From the NCBI GenBank assembly GCA_043228905.1, contig JBHGNT010000005.1, positions 18,600,001 through 18,664,000 of the forward strand: DNA of 64,000 nucleotides, in the 5' to 3' direction. The notes beneath the pieces are model-generated. The model had not been told where the DNA came from. It worked only from the letters and a program-made list of their open reading frames with translations, and did not search any database. The stretch comes from Azolla caroliniana. Its lineage: Eukaryota > Polypodiophyta. The position numbers and the translations under genes were made by a program. Shown one piece after another: positions 1-12,008 of the stretch; position 1 is the stretch's first letter; each line of letters begins with the position of its first letter.

Positions 1-1897
1 ACCATGGCATGATGCTTTGATGAGTACACAGAGACCTCAAGATTGGACACAAGGAAACTATAATGGAACTCTCACATATAATTGACCATGAGTAGAAACA
101 TGTGTAACGACACCCTTAGAAGCCAATGATGTTAGTCTCACATTCCTCGATGAGAGTAAAACTTTTGCATGGCTAATGGGTCGATATGACACCCCAAGGG
201 CATGATAATTGATCAATGCTTCACAATATACCATGTTGAGTATCCCCTTACATTTGTAATGCTAGATTGGTCAACCAAGTGGTGGATGATCGCCTATTAG
301 GACAACCTTTCTTTTGCATTAGCCGACTTGTGATAGACTTCAAGAATGATATCCTTTATGTGAGACGAGAGGAGAAGACTCCACATGTGATGGAATTTGG
401 GAAATGAGCTATGATTCCATCATGACGTGGGTGTATATTTTGCAAACGTAGATAGAATGCACCCAATTAGAAGCCAATATTGTGATGAGGATTATTGAAT
501 CCTTGATTGCTTTATGGCAGCCATGTCTTGTGTCAAATGTGAATCTTTAGATGATGGTACATCAAAACCAACATTGGGATATTAGTGTCACCATTGTCTT
601 GTATGAGCATTGGTTATGTCTAAGTTCACCACCTTTAGTAGAATGCAAAGATTAGTTCTTTGGCCTTGATGCGACCATTATATATTGTATATGGTTGCTT
701 GTTTATATTATGACTATTCACACTAGTACGGTTTATGTTGAAGCTCTAATCATGCATGCATGGACCTTTTTAGAGATCATGTAGCCTCAGAGAATATTTC
801 TATGAATCAAGCTAGGGCAAAACATAGTGAAACACTCAATTAAAATATTTATAACCATGAATGATCTTCAACCAAGACTCTTAGTCAGGGTCTTAACCTT
901 AGGCCTAACATTGTAATGGGGCATAAAGGTAATATCTAGAAATCTTTACCTCTTAAGTGTGGAAGGGAAGTACAAGTAGTATTGTTAAGGAGGAATTATA
1001 ATGGTGAAAGGAACATAATGTAATATTCCTACACAAACCTTGTCAAAATCGTGTATTATCAAAGAGAATTGGCATGAATCAAATAAATGTATCACGAAGT
1101 TGAATGCTCAATTAGTATACTTCCAACCATAACTTGTCTTTAGCCATAACCCTTGGTCCGGGCCATAATCTTGGGCCTAACATTGTAATTGGTATAAAAG
1201 GGATATCTCTAAACCTTTAGACCCTCTTAAGTGTGGATGGGACATGGATGTAGTATGGTTAAATAAGAACAAAGCATAAAGGTAAAATGGGTTCTCTAGA
1301 GCTAAAACTTAAAATAACGGTTGTATTACCACATGTGAACTACGGTTCGCACTACTTTTCATACATGTATAAAGGTTGGCTGATACAAAAACAAAATAAC
1401 TAGGTACGTTTTAATCTCTTGGCATTGTGTTAATCTCTCATCAAGATTGTTTCTAAGCATTATAAGACTTAATGAGACCTTTAAAGGTTTAGTTTCATGT
1501 TCAGTTGACCAACAAGTTGAGTGTTAATTCTTACCACTAACAAAATCCTTAAAAAATCACCTTTAAAGTTTCAAACTGAAGATGCCATTTTCCCGATGTA
1601 GGATTAGAAAAAAACATCCAAATATCAAGTTTATCTATTGGTTAATACTTTTCACAAAGATTAGATAGTGCAATAGCTTTTGGTACGTTTATTGAATAGC
1701 ATATTAGCATCGGTTGAATTTATTGTTTTTTATCACTGGTTGGCTCTCTAATAGCACGACACAAAATCTATGGTAGATTGATGACCCTTACTATGTGCGC
1801 GGTATCTTACACTCACCGACTATATATTCTTAGAGGTTACATAGACTAGACGGTCATTTGATGATATTCGACATTCAACCTACACGAATGGATATGT
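1..1897. other. AT-rich intergenic DNA downstream of GH1
   Basis: No gene is supported here. The stretch is AT-rich with stops in all frames, apart from a short possible retroelement remnant near 256-405. Two diverged direct copies of a segment lie at about 805-1010 and 1072-1270. Both carry the shared string GGCCTAACATTGTAAT followed by a similar run ending near TCTTAAGTGTGGA. They look like an old duplicated transposon piece, but no family can be named. Confidence 0.6.
256..405 (+). pseudogene. Possible Gypsy protease-end remnant
   Basis: About 50 codons are open in one plus frame. They read like the end of a retroviral-type aspartic protease domain: a LLGQPFF core, then a VIDFKNDILYV-like strand. 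This resembles the ILGRPFL...ID...G.L pattern that follows the protease active site in plant Ty3/Gypsy polyproteins. The active-site DSG itself is not visible upstream, and stops flank the stretch. The assignment rests on this one pattern and is weak. Confidence 0.3.
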
Positions 1898-4800
1898 CTA
1901 AGCATCTTTATAAAGCTTGGGCTCTTCCAAAAAGGTCCCCCTACTTGTTTCATTCTTGCTAAGGATTGCTTGGTGCCAAAAGGCTGATAATCTTGGGTAT
2001 CTGTTCATGCTCTCATCTAGATAAAAGAGCCCAAATCGAACTTCGAGCCCAAGGAAGAACTCAAAGCCATCGATAAGCGACCAAGCAAAGACGCCTCGGA
2101 CGTCTCCTCCATCTCTGCGAAACATAGCAAATTGTTTTTTTAAAGACTTGCATGAGTGGCATTGTTAATTCAGAAGTGCTTGTTAATTCGGAAGAAACTT
2201 CAGATTGTCAAGAACTCTGCACCTTATGGTTTTGCTAATTGTTGAGTAGTAGGCGTGGAAATATTGGATTCGATCCGTGTCGTTCCTTGCCTCGTCAAAA
2301 CTGGATGTTGTGGAAATTCCCCACCCTACATAAATCTCTTCTCATTCTCTCCCTCCCTCATTCTCTCTCTCTCTCTCTCTCAGATAAGAATCATGGTTGT
2401 CACTTTGGGGTGATTGTCATTTAGTCTTTTGGAGACATTAATAGTACATGTCATTTCTCTCAAAACAAAAGAAGGCATATAACAAGGACAATGAATCGAT
2501 ACCAGTCTCAGTGATGTATATCGGTGGATTATTATACTTAATTTTCATATACTCAACAATCTTCTCTAGACACCATGGTACCGAGTATTCGATGTCACCC
2601 TGCAAGCACCATTGACAAGTGAGTATGATATGCACATACACCGACAATCCAATTTTTACGCGGCAAACTAATGGTTTTACCTCTCCGATTGCCACATCAT
2701 CTCTATATGCTGAAAAAGAGAAGCATCGGGGAAAATTCGTTAATGCAAAGCATGTCAGGAGAAACATAGAATAATTAACTAGCCAAACCTAAATGTTACA
2801 AGCATTTGTGTAACTATACCTTAATGAAGTCAATTAGGCCAAATAAGCCCATAAGCTTCCATACGGTATTATTATATGATATGCAAAAGCATTAAAGCTA
2901 TCGATATTAATATTATGCAGACGATCTCATGACATCTATTAATGTCAATGGTTTACTTGACCTAGGCTTCAAATGTGACCTCCATGGTATGCAAATCAAC
3001 CACTATAACTAATCCCATATTTATCATGACCAAGCTGCAATGTAGAGCTATGGTTGGATATTGAATTTACAAACAGATTGTACAACATCGTTCGCACCTG
3101 TCAAGGAAAATGCCATAACATCTAACTTCCCAATAATCTTACAACTTCGACAGTTGGATGGTGAATGCATACTACTTTTCAAAATTGATCTATTTTGTGA
3201 ATTTACTGCTACCATTTTCACTTGATCTTACAACATCATCTGCACCTGACATGGCAATGCGCATATCCTCGAAGTAGCCATAATCAGTTTCCTGAAGATC
3301 GGTTGCATTGTACACGTAAGTTGCCGTCACAGCATTGATACCTACAAAGTCTAATGATTGACGGAGATATGTTGCTTGCTCATCGGTAAAATCAGGCAAC
3401 CGAGGCCCCAGCATTGTGACCATGGTCTCTGGATATTTCCCAAAAATAAGTGGATCCATGAACCTAATGTCAAAGCACAAGACAAATATGTGTGTCTATT
3501 ATATATCTACGATGAAGTCCAAACAATAAAACACTACTTCAAACTTCTAAGTTGAATTGCTCACCATCCAAAGAAGAAATCTTGTGCTCGATGGGAGGCA
3601 AGTATGTCATCGGTATTTGAGACATTCTGAGGCTCATACCACTTGAACCATAATGCAATGCCAATGTAGCCTCCTTGATCAACCTAATGCCATTACAGAA
3701 CCACCAAATGTTCTATAGATAATCATTTGCAGAGGTATATAGCTCTCCCAATCTCACTGAATTCACTCGTTACTATTACACGCGCATTAAATACATTACT
3801 CAGTAAAGACTTATGAAGTTCTATATCTTATATCAAGAGTACGAACAATCGCAAAATGAAACGTGCAATTAAAGCTTGTAAACAGACCCATGAAAAGTGA
3901 CATTGTGAGATGCTTGCATATAAACTCACCTCAAAAGTTTTATCAAATTCATTGGAAATTGTCTGATAAAGCTACGTGCCAATCTTATAAAATGTTTTTG
4001 TTGCAACCGATGAATCAAACTAAATATTAGTAAAGACAACAGTAGAGATATGACTTTCCACAACTCATTATGAGAGACCACCATATTTGATCCAATGTTC
4101 CATACCATGGATGTTAAACAAAAAGCTTGGCATCTCAGGTTTGGTAGTGGCATCTCAAAGGAAGATTCATAACATTGTTTCTATAAGAGAGCTACAACGA
4201 GCTGTAGATGCTGTTAATAAGAAGAACTAACAAGGAAAAGGATGCATAATAGTGTAGCCAGCCCTTTATATACCAAGTCATCTTAGATCTATTCCCACAC
4301 CATAGACACCCATGACCAAGCAATCATCCACAAGCTAATGGGCCTATATATATATATATATATATATATAACTGACTCTGCTGATCCAAAGTTATGTGTA
4401 CACTCATGACATTCTGCCATGAAAAACTAATCATTTTAAAGAATAATGCTAGATTCATATTTACCTGATATTGAGTTTTATACAGCCTAGCAGCAGCCGC
4501 ATGTGCAAGCAAAACATGATGGCCAACCAAGTAAGGTTCAGTCGAGGAATTTCCTTGTGTACAATTCCCATGCTTAACCAAACCTGGTGTGCATCGTCCC
4601 GGAGGACTTTGTGAGGAGGCATATGCTAAGCTTGCCCAATCATTGGGTTCATCGAAAGTAATCCAGTACTTAACCCTATCCCCAAACTCCGTAAAACAGA
4701 CATTTGCATAGGCAACAAAATCATCTCTGGATACAGAAACAAAAACATCCTTTTAAACATTCAGCTTTAATATGCAGCCTTATTGACTAGTATCATACTA

Positions 4801-6485
4801 ATCGTCTCAAATTACTTACATGAAGAGAGGGCTCAATAAACCACCATATGCATCCTCCAATGCCTGGGGATGATCCTCGGACCAAAGTGTGACATGTGGT
4901 TCTATATCTGAAACGTTAAATCATCCAAAAATAAAGGTTGGAAAGGAATGCACTTGAGATTTCTGGCTTTAAGCATGTACTTGTTGCCAATGAAATCAAG
5001 GATATACCATTTTCTAATAGTAAGTCGATCACGTTGTTGTAATGGGCTATGGCATCAGCATTAGGGGACTCTGAGCCATCTGCATTGATGGAAAACGTAA
5101 AATTAAGGCATATACTGTGCCAAAAGTGCAGTAATTTTTCAGGTTTGTGTGTTTACTTGGAAATATCCGGGTCCATGCAATTGAAAACCGAAAAGCATCC
5201 ATTCCCATTTTGATCACTGCATCAATGTCCTCCTATAGGTAGAAACAAAACATGTTCTAATGAAAATACAGAGACTTGGAAGATTGGATTGACTTGTATG
5301 TAAATTCTTTCTGTAGAAAATGTAGTAGTACCGCATAGCGAATATATTCATCTGCGATATTTCCAGGAACGGTATCATCCATAACTACATCTGTCAATCA
5401 CATATTATCAAAAGTTAGTTGGTGAGATTTTACAAGTACCATAACAATAAGAAATATCCAAATGATGGTTCTGGCAATGGTTAGCATTACTTGAATGATA
5501 ATTGCAAGTATCTTCTAGTATGATGGTTTTCTAATATGGTACTGAGCAATTTCTGGCCTAACTTCATGAGCAAATATGATATAACTCATACCATCTTCCC
5601 GAGCATAGAAATCCCAAATGCTGTCTATTTTTCCATCAGAAGATCCTGCTCCCTCATGCTATAAAGTAGGAGAACAAAAATAATAATAACATAATTCAGC
5701 AAAAAGTGCATATATCTTCTCCATACTAAATCCTGAATCTGTATAATGCTAAATCAGAGTATCCACAAAATAAAATACACTTCGAGTCCAGGAATGTATA
5801 GGCAAAACCATGACCAGAACCATTGGTTCACATAATTGGACATTGTGCTCAGATGAAAAGCTGATGCCGGGAAGCTAACAAGTGTGACACCTGATTCTGC
5901 TGTGCATGTACTATTCATGTGAATATATTGAAGTGTATAATGTGGTATGTATGTGTAGCATGTAAATGTGCTGTTCTGTGGCTACTGTGTTGTGCCATGT
6001 GATTATGTGTGAGTGATGCCTCAAAGGCACAATCTGTGCAATGTGGTGAGTATATTGAAGCTACAATGTTGTGAAATGTGGCTATAACTTAAGTATGTGT
6101 AACACTGCATGCATCTTTCATATGAGATTAGTATCTATGTGGAGATATCGATGTTATTTATGCTTATGCCAACTTTGTGCCTATTGCATTGGCAACATAA
6201 CATGGTTATGCATATTCCAGAGTATATCAATGTGTCTTGATGCTACTATACGCACAATGTGATTACAATTCATGTGTGTGTGTGTGTGTGTTGCTTGAGG
6301 CCACTATGTGTACAATTGGCTATGACCTATGTGTTTGTTTGTATATGCATGTTTGTGTTGTAGCTAATGTAGAGTGATACATCAGAGAATAATTGCATGA
6401 ATGTATATGTCTGATGCAACCATGTGCTGTGTAATGTATGTACATACGTAGGCATGACTGCTGAAATGTATGCACATAAACACGC

Positions 6486-6542
<57 letters not shown>

Positions 6543-6940
6543 TGTTATGTGCATGTGTATGGTACTATGTAGTATACATGTCCATCTGTATGCTTGTTTC
6601 ACCTTGTCACAGTGAGAGAGATCTGAAGATGAAAAAAAGGAGGGAATGTATGTATGGTATGGTATGGTATGATTGATGGCAGAAGTTAACTTACCTTCAC
6701 TGCCATGGTGAGAGCTCCAAAGATGAAACCCGGGGGGAAGGAGCTGCGGTCGATGTATGTATTATTGGGGAAGTAGTCGAAGGGGAGAAGGTAATCAGTG
6801 TCCAAGCTGAGGGGCAAAGCGTGGACATTATTAGGAGGGTAGCCAATGAGCCCAAGAACAGAGAGGAGGAGCAGGATGAGGATGAGGAGGAAGTGGGGAG
6901 AGCTATGGTGATGAAGAGGGATGGGGAGGAAGGTTGCCAT
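1898..6940 (-). CDS. GH1 beta-glucosidase-like protein, 13 exons
   Basis: Exons on the minus strand: 6695-6940, 5592-5658, 5332-5390, 5157-5232, 5008-5079, 4820-4907, 4465-4726, 3565-3683, about 3222-3463, 2681-2709, 2503-2599, 2223-2325, 1898-2114. All introns are GT-AG and frames join, giving about 558 residues. Exon number and sizes (67, 59, 76, 88, about 260 nt) match plant GH1 genes. Residues 17-33 are a hydrophobic signal peptide, so secretion or vacuolar delivery is likely. The family hydrolyses or transfers beta-glucosides. Kept: the acid/base Glu229 in TFDEPN, the nucleophile Glu451 in YITETG, and the glucose-binding Glu of the C-terminal DGFEF. Changed against the family: Gln to Lys82, His to Ser183 (TLWSED), Asn to Asp228, the NYYT Tyr to Val, and NFEW to GFEF. 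The exon 9 donor is uncertain (3213, 3222 or 3232). The start is the ATG at 6940; the frame continues upstream only with non-ATG codons. Substrate is unknown. Confidence 0.88.
4345..4371. repeat. (TA)n microsatellite
   Basis: About 13 TA units lie in the intron between GH1 exons 7 and 8. Confidence 0.9.
6484..6540. repeat. (CATA)n/(TA)n microsatellite
   Basis: A few CATA units run into about 19 TA units inside the first GH1 intron. Short open frames over this stretch are low-complexity artefacts. Confidence 0.9.
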
Positions 6941-7000
6941 AAGCCCAAGAAGGGAGGTAGGCAAGAAGGGAGGTAGGTAATTGGGCTGAATTAAGGTTGG

Positions 7001-7024
7001 TTAGTAAATAGCAATTGTATGCAT
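7001..7024 (-). promoter_or_regulatory. Short uORF in GH1 5' leader
   Basis: An ATG at 7024 opens a seven-codon reading frame (MHTIAIY, then TAA) about 60 nt upstream of the GH1 start. If transcription starts further upstream, as the leader layout suggests, it would be the first ATG met by scanning ribosomes. Its use is inferred, because the transcription start is not known. Confidence 0.35.
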
Positions 7025-7030
7025 GTAGAG

Positions 7031-7066
7031 GAGGAAGAAGAAGAAGAAGAAGAAGAAGAAGAAGAA
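7031..7066. repeat. (GAA)n microsatellite
   Basis: About 11 GAA units in the GH1 5' leader or promoter; they read as TTC repeats in the gene's orientation. Confidence 0.9.
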
Positions 7067-7133
7067 ACAGAGGAGAGGGAGGGGGGGAAAGGACTGTAAG
7101 GGAAAACCTTAAAATGCCCTCCCTTTTTCTAGT

Positions 7134-7138
<5 letters not shown>

Positions 7139-7184
<46 letters not shown>

Positions 7185-7252
7185 TGAGGGAGAGAGAGTG
7201 TGTGAGAGTGAGTGTGAGAGAGAGAGTGAGAGTGTGAGAGAATGAGAGGTGT
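7139..7252. repeat. (GA)n microsatellite with GT-rich tail
   Basis: About 20 perfect AG units (7139-7180) are followed by a degenerate GAGAGTGT tail. The tract is complementary to the (CT)n run at 7571-7632, so the two could pair across about 320-390 bp. Confidence 0.9.
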
Positions 7253-7336
7253 GCGTCACGCCTTGCACGAGCTCCATGGCCGCATACAAAGCGTGGGTAT
7301 ATATATATATATGTATATATACATGTATACATATAC

Positions 7337-7380
7337 GTATGTATGTATGTATGTATGTATGTATGTATGTATGTATGTAT
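7337..7380. repeat. (GTAT)n microsatellite
   Basis: Eleven GTAT units upstream of GH1. Confidence 0.9.
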
Positions 7381-7564
7381 ATGTAATGTATGGTATATGT
7401 AATGTATGCACTGTGCAGTAGAGAGAGAACGGCAGAGCAATTCATTCCATGTCTATCTATCTCTCGAATCGCCCAAGCTTTTGCTTTTGCTTTTGCAGTG
7501 TATCTCTATCAAGAACCTCGTTGGTCTGAGCGATTGACATTCTTTCTCCCCCAATTCTCATATT

Positions 7565-7570
<6 letters not shown>

Positions 7571-7632
<62 letters not shown>
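7571..7632. repeat. (CT)31 microsatellite
   Basis: A long perfect CT dinucleotide run, inverted relative to the GA tract at 7139-7180. Confidence 0.93.
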
Positions 7633-7637
<5 letters not shown>

Positions 7638-7660
7638 CTGTTTTTCGTAAATAATGGCTT

Positions 7661-10600
7661 TCCTTGCTATATAAAAAGGAACAAAAAGAAAGACCACCTT
7701 TTTCGTAAATAATGGCTCCCCTTACTAAAAAGGGGGCGGGGGGGGGAAACACCACCATGACCATGACTAACTTTACTACACAAAGTACATGTAGAAGAAC
7801 CCTTTGTAAGGATCTCAATACTACAAACTCAATGCCGCCACCCCCAACACACACACACCCATTCAAATGGCCGAATATGATTGATATCTCACCTTGCAAG
7901 AATTCTCCCTCTTCATCCTTGAGATTTCGTGATTTCTTTCGCATTGTCCATTGCCACGAAAAGAAGTCCTTTTTAACCTTTTTAGCATATATTTCTCACC
8001 CCAACCTGCGAATCAAAAGTGAAGGCATTCCACGTGTTCCCAATTCAACCATCGCCCCTGATACCCCAAGAACTCAGAAATCGTTTGGAAATGAGGCATC
8101 AGGTCATTGTTCTCTGCTCTGTTCCTCTCTCTTTCTTTCACTTTCTCTGCTCTGTTTTTCTCTCTATGTGTGACTCCACTAACTATGGGGGGTTGGGCCA
8201 CCCCTAACTAAGTATATTGTTGGGGGAGGGCAACTAGCATGTATGTATGTAGGGGGACAACTAACTAGCCTTTTCTTCTTGTCCACCCATTGTGACATAG
8301 CTTTGTGCATTTCCCGACCGACGAGGGCTTGTCGGCCAATCAACCTCCCCCTCCCCCCCCAACACGAACGGTGTACTCTTCATGCTCACACATTGCATGC
8401 CTCTGCCCATATATCCTCATTGATTTCCGGTCTAGTTCCAAATATAGACCAACCCCCTCCCCAAGTTTCCCCATATGGTTCTTATCCTAAGTTCTGGGTT
8501 CTTTGATAACCACCCCTTGCTATCCCCCCCTCCCCAATCTCCGTCGTTGGAGAATCAATGTTAGCTAGCATTTTCCTCGTGCAATGAATTGTACCATGGT
8601 CCTCATGGCAACTCCGCAACCCCCTTTAGGGCCACACAAGGCATTTGTCAAGTAGTCACAATGAAACTGAATAGTAATCTCTCCTCCTCCACTCCCCTCA
8701 AAAAAGATGTGTTTGGGGATTGTTTAGGTTACGTCAATCAATCAATTTGGACTTTGAGATCGAATACAAATACTTGAACAAACATTTACCATATTGATCT
8801 TACAAATCAACCATTTGCAATTCCAAGTGCAAACTTGTATAAAAGACAAATCATTTACTCTTGAGTTGTAAAAATAATAGCATGGACCCATTCCATTAGA
8901 TTGAAAGCAAAATCGAACACAAATTCCCACTTGGATTCTTTGAGTGAGAGAGGTTGAAATGTCACAATATATGAACATAAATATTCATGTTGTGGATGAG
9001 CGATGGTAATTATTATATGCATATTAATGAAGTATTGACATTGCAAGGCTACATGTGATAGTGTGTGTGTTGCCAAACAATCATTCAAGTTATTTTAACA
9101 ATATATGAACACATTCATATGAATTTAGATGCAATTGTTTTCGAGATGAGGAAAGTAAGATTGAAATGTGTCAATATGCCCATACCTTTGGTGTTCATGG
9201 AGAAAGGGCATATGCTAGCATGGTGAGGGTAAATTTAACATACAAATACTTTATTTGGAAGAGAATGGTGTATGGTATGTATAGTTAAATGAATTATAAG
9301 AGTGTTAGTAGGATTCATGATTGTATAAATTCGTTCGACTTTTGGTAAAATGGATTCATAGAATACATAAAATCATAAAAATAAAGTCCACACACACATA
9401 CATATAATCTCTATCTTCATAAAAGCACAATTATCCTTCTACAGAAGAACTGCCTTTTGTGCAAATGATTATGAAGTGGGGACTTTAGATCATGTGTCTT
9501 TCACTCTCTGCCATGTTTTTCTTTTTTAGACATGCTTTTCTCGTGGTCACATTTATACATGTACATAATATAATAAGTGGTGCGGTTATACACATTCTCA
9601 TGTAATAAATTGTTAGTTTATATGGCTTTAATATAGAAGGAAATATGATAGTTAGCTAGCTATATCCCATATCGAGGCATTACAAAGCAAACACAACATG
9701 CAATAGAGAGTGTACTTAGTCACATTCTACTGGAATGCCCCTCGAGAGAATATGGAATACTTTATTTTAAGCTCTAAAACCTTTTTTTTTTGTCAAACTA
9801 ACCCAATTTCTCCGTTCCCAAATTAATTGTCCCATAATTTAAATTTCTCAAATACCCCCCACTTTTTTGAAATTTTGAAACAATCCCTCTTTTATACATT
9901 TTCTTTACAACAATTTCTCCCACTTTTTCTCTCGATATTCAAGAGAAAGAGATTTTTTGCAAAGAAATAAAATACAATTTGAGATTTGCATCCTTTGTGT
10001 TCAAGGCACGTGATTACGTTGTTGTTCTAGACCACACGAGAATATGACCAAACCAAATTCAACTACCAACAATCCAATAAATACCCCCCCCCCCCCCCCC
10101 CCCAACCTTATGCCCTATCTTTTACCTTAGGTTTCCACGATTTGGCCCTTTGGACCTTTTTGTGCAAATATACGATTCTTATGTTCTATAGAAATGTTAG
10201 TATTTTCTACTTTAGTTTACTAACTTTCAGTTTGACACCCCAAAATTTCAACGTTTGGGTTATCTATATTACTCATTTTTTGGTTGAATGGAGCACGACA
10301 TTGGTTGCTATGTTATTTGTTGAATAGAACATATGAGTCAATGCTTTTGTTGTTTAATGCATTCTCAACTAAAGCCACAATACTAGTGATTTGTTTTGTT
10401 GAATGAAGCATATTGACAAAAGTTTTTTATTGATTGGAGGATATAATTTTTATGTATTGTTGAGTGAAGCATATTGATGGGTTTTTAATGTAAATCATTT
10501 ACATGGTATGTGATGGGTATTGCATATTGAGAGGGGCACACACATTTGCTTAAAGAACTTAGCATGTGTATGTGCAACAAAAGTAAACATCAAATGGGTA

Positions 10601-10820
10601 AAAAAACAATTGCTTTCATGAACCATATTTATTATGGAAATATAGAGAATACAACAATGATCATTTGGCAAAACATTGAGAAATTTAAATGATGATGATG
10701 ATTTGGTACATATATTGTATTCAAGTTATTTTCAAAATTAACATTGGTATTTGTTCAATACATATGTTGCCTTTTGACGGCTAACATTGCCTGTCATGAG
10801 AACGGTATTCCAAAATTTTT
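7661..10820. other. Intergenic DNA, no gene seen
   Basis: No supported gene. Sequence is AT-rich with short pyrimidine and purine runs. A poly-C run of about 20 lies at 10084-10103. Weak open frames (for example 7712-8173 and 8243-8506) have no recognisable family pattern and are Pro/Ser/Leu-rich by base composition. Confidence 0.6.
10084..10103. repeat. Poly-C tract
   Basis: About 20 consecutive C residues; read length and assembly accuracy here are doubtful. Confidence 0.9.
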
Positions 10821-11156
10821 GCTCGTCAAATGATGGTTTGTCAAAAAAATTGCCCTTTAAAAAATAAATACATCGAATATTCGTACTAAACAATATATTA
10901 TACCCTTCTATCCTTTGCATCTTTCCAATTTTCATATACACGATCCCATTGTATTTCTTAAATGTGTGGCCCATTCAATAAGACTCACATTAAATTATCT
11001 AAATGTTCTATATTCAATCAATTTCGTTTCATCTCTTTGATGAGATTTTGCTGAGAGAATCCTCTCTCACACGAAACTGTGCTAGATGGAATAACCAAAG
11101 TAGCATGCCATAATTTCATCAAATGAGGGAAACTATCTTGCCAATCCTTCATTTTT
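10821..11156 (-). pseudogene. hAT transposase C-terminal remnant, copy 1
   Basis: On the minus strand this unit encodes a fragment with the hAT dimerisation-region signature. It has a hydrophobic LVIPSSTVSCERGFS block, then an NLIKEMKRN helix and an NIEHLDNLM segment. The CERGFS core with following basic helix is typical of the C-terminus of hAT superfamily transposases. In-frame stops follow the helix (TGA) and the LDNLM stretch, so it is dead. The unit is one copy of a 336-bp tandem duplication whose second copy starts at 11157. No BED finger, no catalytic core and no terminal inverted repeats are visible, so only the gene's tail survives. Confidence 0.6.
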
Positions 11157-11491
11157 GCTCATCAAATGACAGTTTGTCAAAAAAATTGCCCTTTAAAAAA
11201 TAAATACATCGAATATTCGTACTAAACAATATATTATACCCTTCTATCCTTTGCATCTTTCCAATTTTCATATACACGATCCCATTGTATTTCTTCAATG
11301 TGTGGCCCATTCAATAAGACTCACATTAAATCATCTAAATGTTCTATATTCAATCGATTTCTTTTCATCTCTTTGATGAGATTTTGCTTAGAGAACCCTC
11401 TCTCACACGAAACTGTGTAGATGGAATAACCAAAGTAGCATGCCATAATTTCATCAAATGAGGGAAACTATCTTGCCAATCCTTCATTTTG
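11157..11491 (-). pseudogene. hAT transposase C-terminal remnant, copy 2
   Basis: Second copy of the 336-bp unit, differing by a few substitutions and a one-base deletion that shifts the frame inside the CERGFS block. This copy keeps an Arg codon where copy 1 has a stop after the MKRN motif. Between them the two copies show that neither was coding when duplicated or soon after. Sequence to the right adds a little more of the same protein (an MKDWQDSFPHLMKLW-like stretch preceding the core). Confidence 0.6.
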
Positions 11492-11783
11492 CAAAACATA
11501 TGCTAAGCTTCACGCATAATGGAGGCTTAAACATAGATCGGGGAATCTCCCTCCGATCAAGTTCAAGAAAATGAGACTAGTTACATCGCATTTCGGACTG
11601 ACTACTTAATGTAAGTACCTACAGCTAAAACGGTGCCCTTCAGTGATGGCTAGTACGAGACAACTCTTGGGGTTGGCATCGAAGGGAGGGTGGTAAGTGA
11701 GCCGGAAACAGCCAGCGTGGGGGCTGGTAGTTCCACCTCGGACCACTTCCTCCTTGTGTCACCATGGGCGTGTTCCGCCATTT
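11492..11783. other. Probable LINE 3' flank, no gene
   Basis: This holds no open frame of note. It lies directly downstream (minus strand) of the last LINE coding remnant and may contain the LINE 3' UTR. No clear poly-A tail or target-site duplication could be picked out. Confidence 0.4.
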
Positions 11784-11978
11784 CTACCAAAAGCGCAAAC
11801 GGGTAGTACCCACGTTAGTGGAATGGCTGCAAACCTCGTCCAATTGCCCTCGTAGGTAGCTAATAAGTGCAAACCATATGTCCATGATCACTTCCTCCAG
11901 GGGCCGCACCAGATCTTGGAAGACCTTTAGGCAACGCGCTTTCCATACATACCACAGGGTGAAGCCTACGATCAACAT
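11784..11978 (-). pseudogene. LINE extreme C-terminal fragment
   Basis: A short open stretch containing TLWYVWKARCLKVFQ. It resembles the W..W..RN..F motif that follows the zinc-binding domain in plant LINE proteins, just before an RNase H domain in some members. No RNase H catalytic residues are seen. Confidence 0.45.
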
Positions 11979-12008
11979 CCAAATGTCCGGGAACCTAGGG
12001 GATGCGGA

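Larger units (their letters stand above)
7025..7660 (-). promoter_or_regulatory. GH1 upstream region, microsatellite-rich
   Basis: This is the presumed promoter and leader of the minus-strand GH1 gene. In the gene's orientation it holds, moving upstream, a CTT-type run (7031-7066), a CT-type run (7139-7180, with a degenerate tail to about 7252), TA-rich sequence at 7291-7320, a four-base ATAC-type run (7337-7380) and a GA run (7571-7632). GA/CT tracts are common in plant promoters and leaders. No unambiguous TATA box with a defined spacing can be chosen among the TA-rich segments. Confidence 0.4.

Noticed and set aside
6424-6676. Small open frames over the TA repeat in GH1 intron 1
   Set aside because: They encode only Tyr-Ile repeats and overlap a microsatellite inside an intron.
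7129-7445. Ser-Leu-rich open frames upstream of GH1
   Set aside because: They read through GA and GTAT microsatellites and are low complexity.
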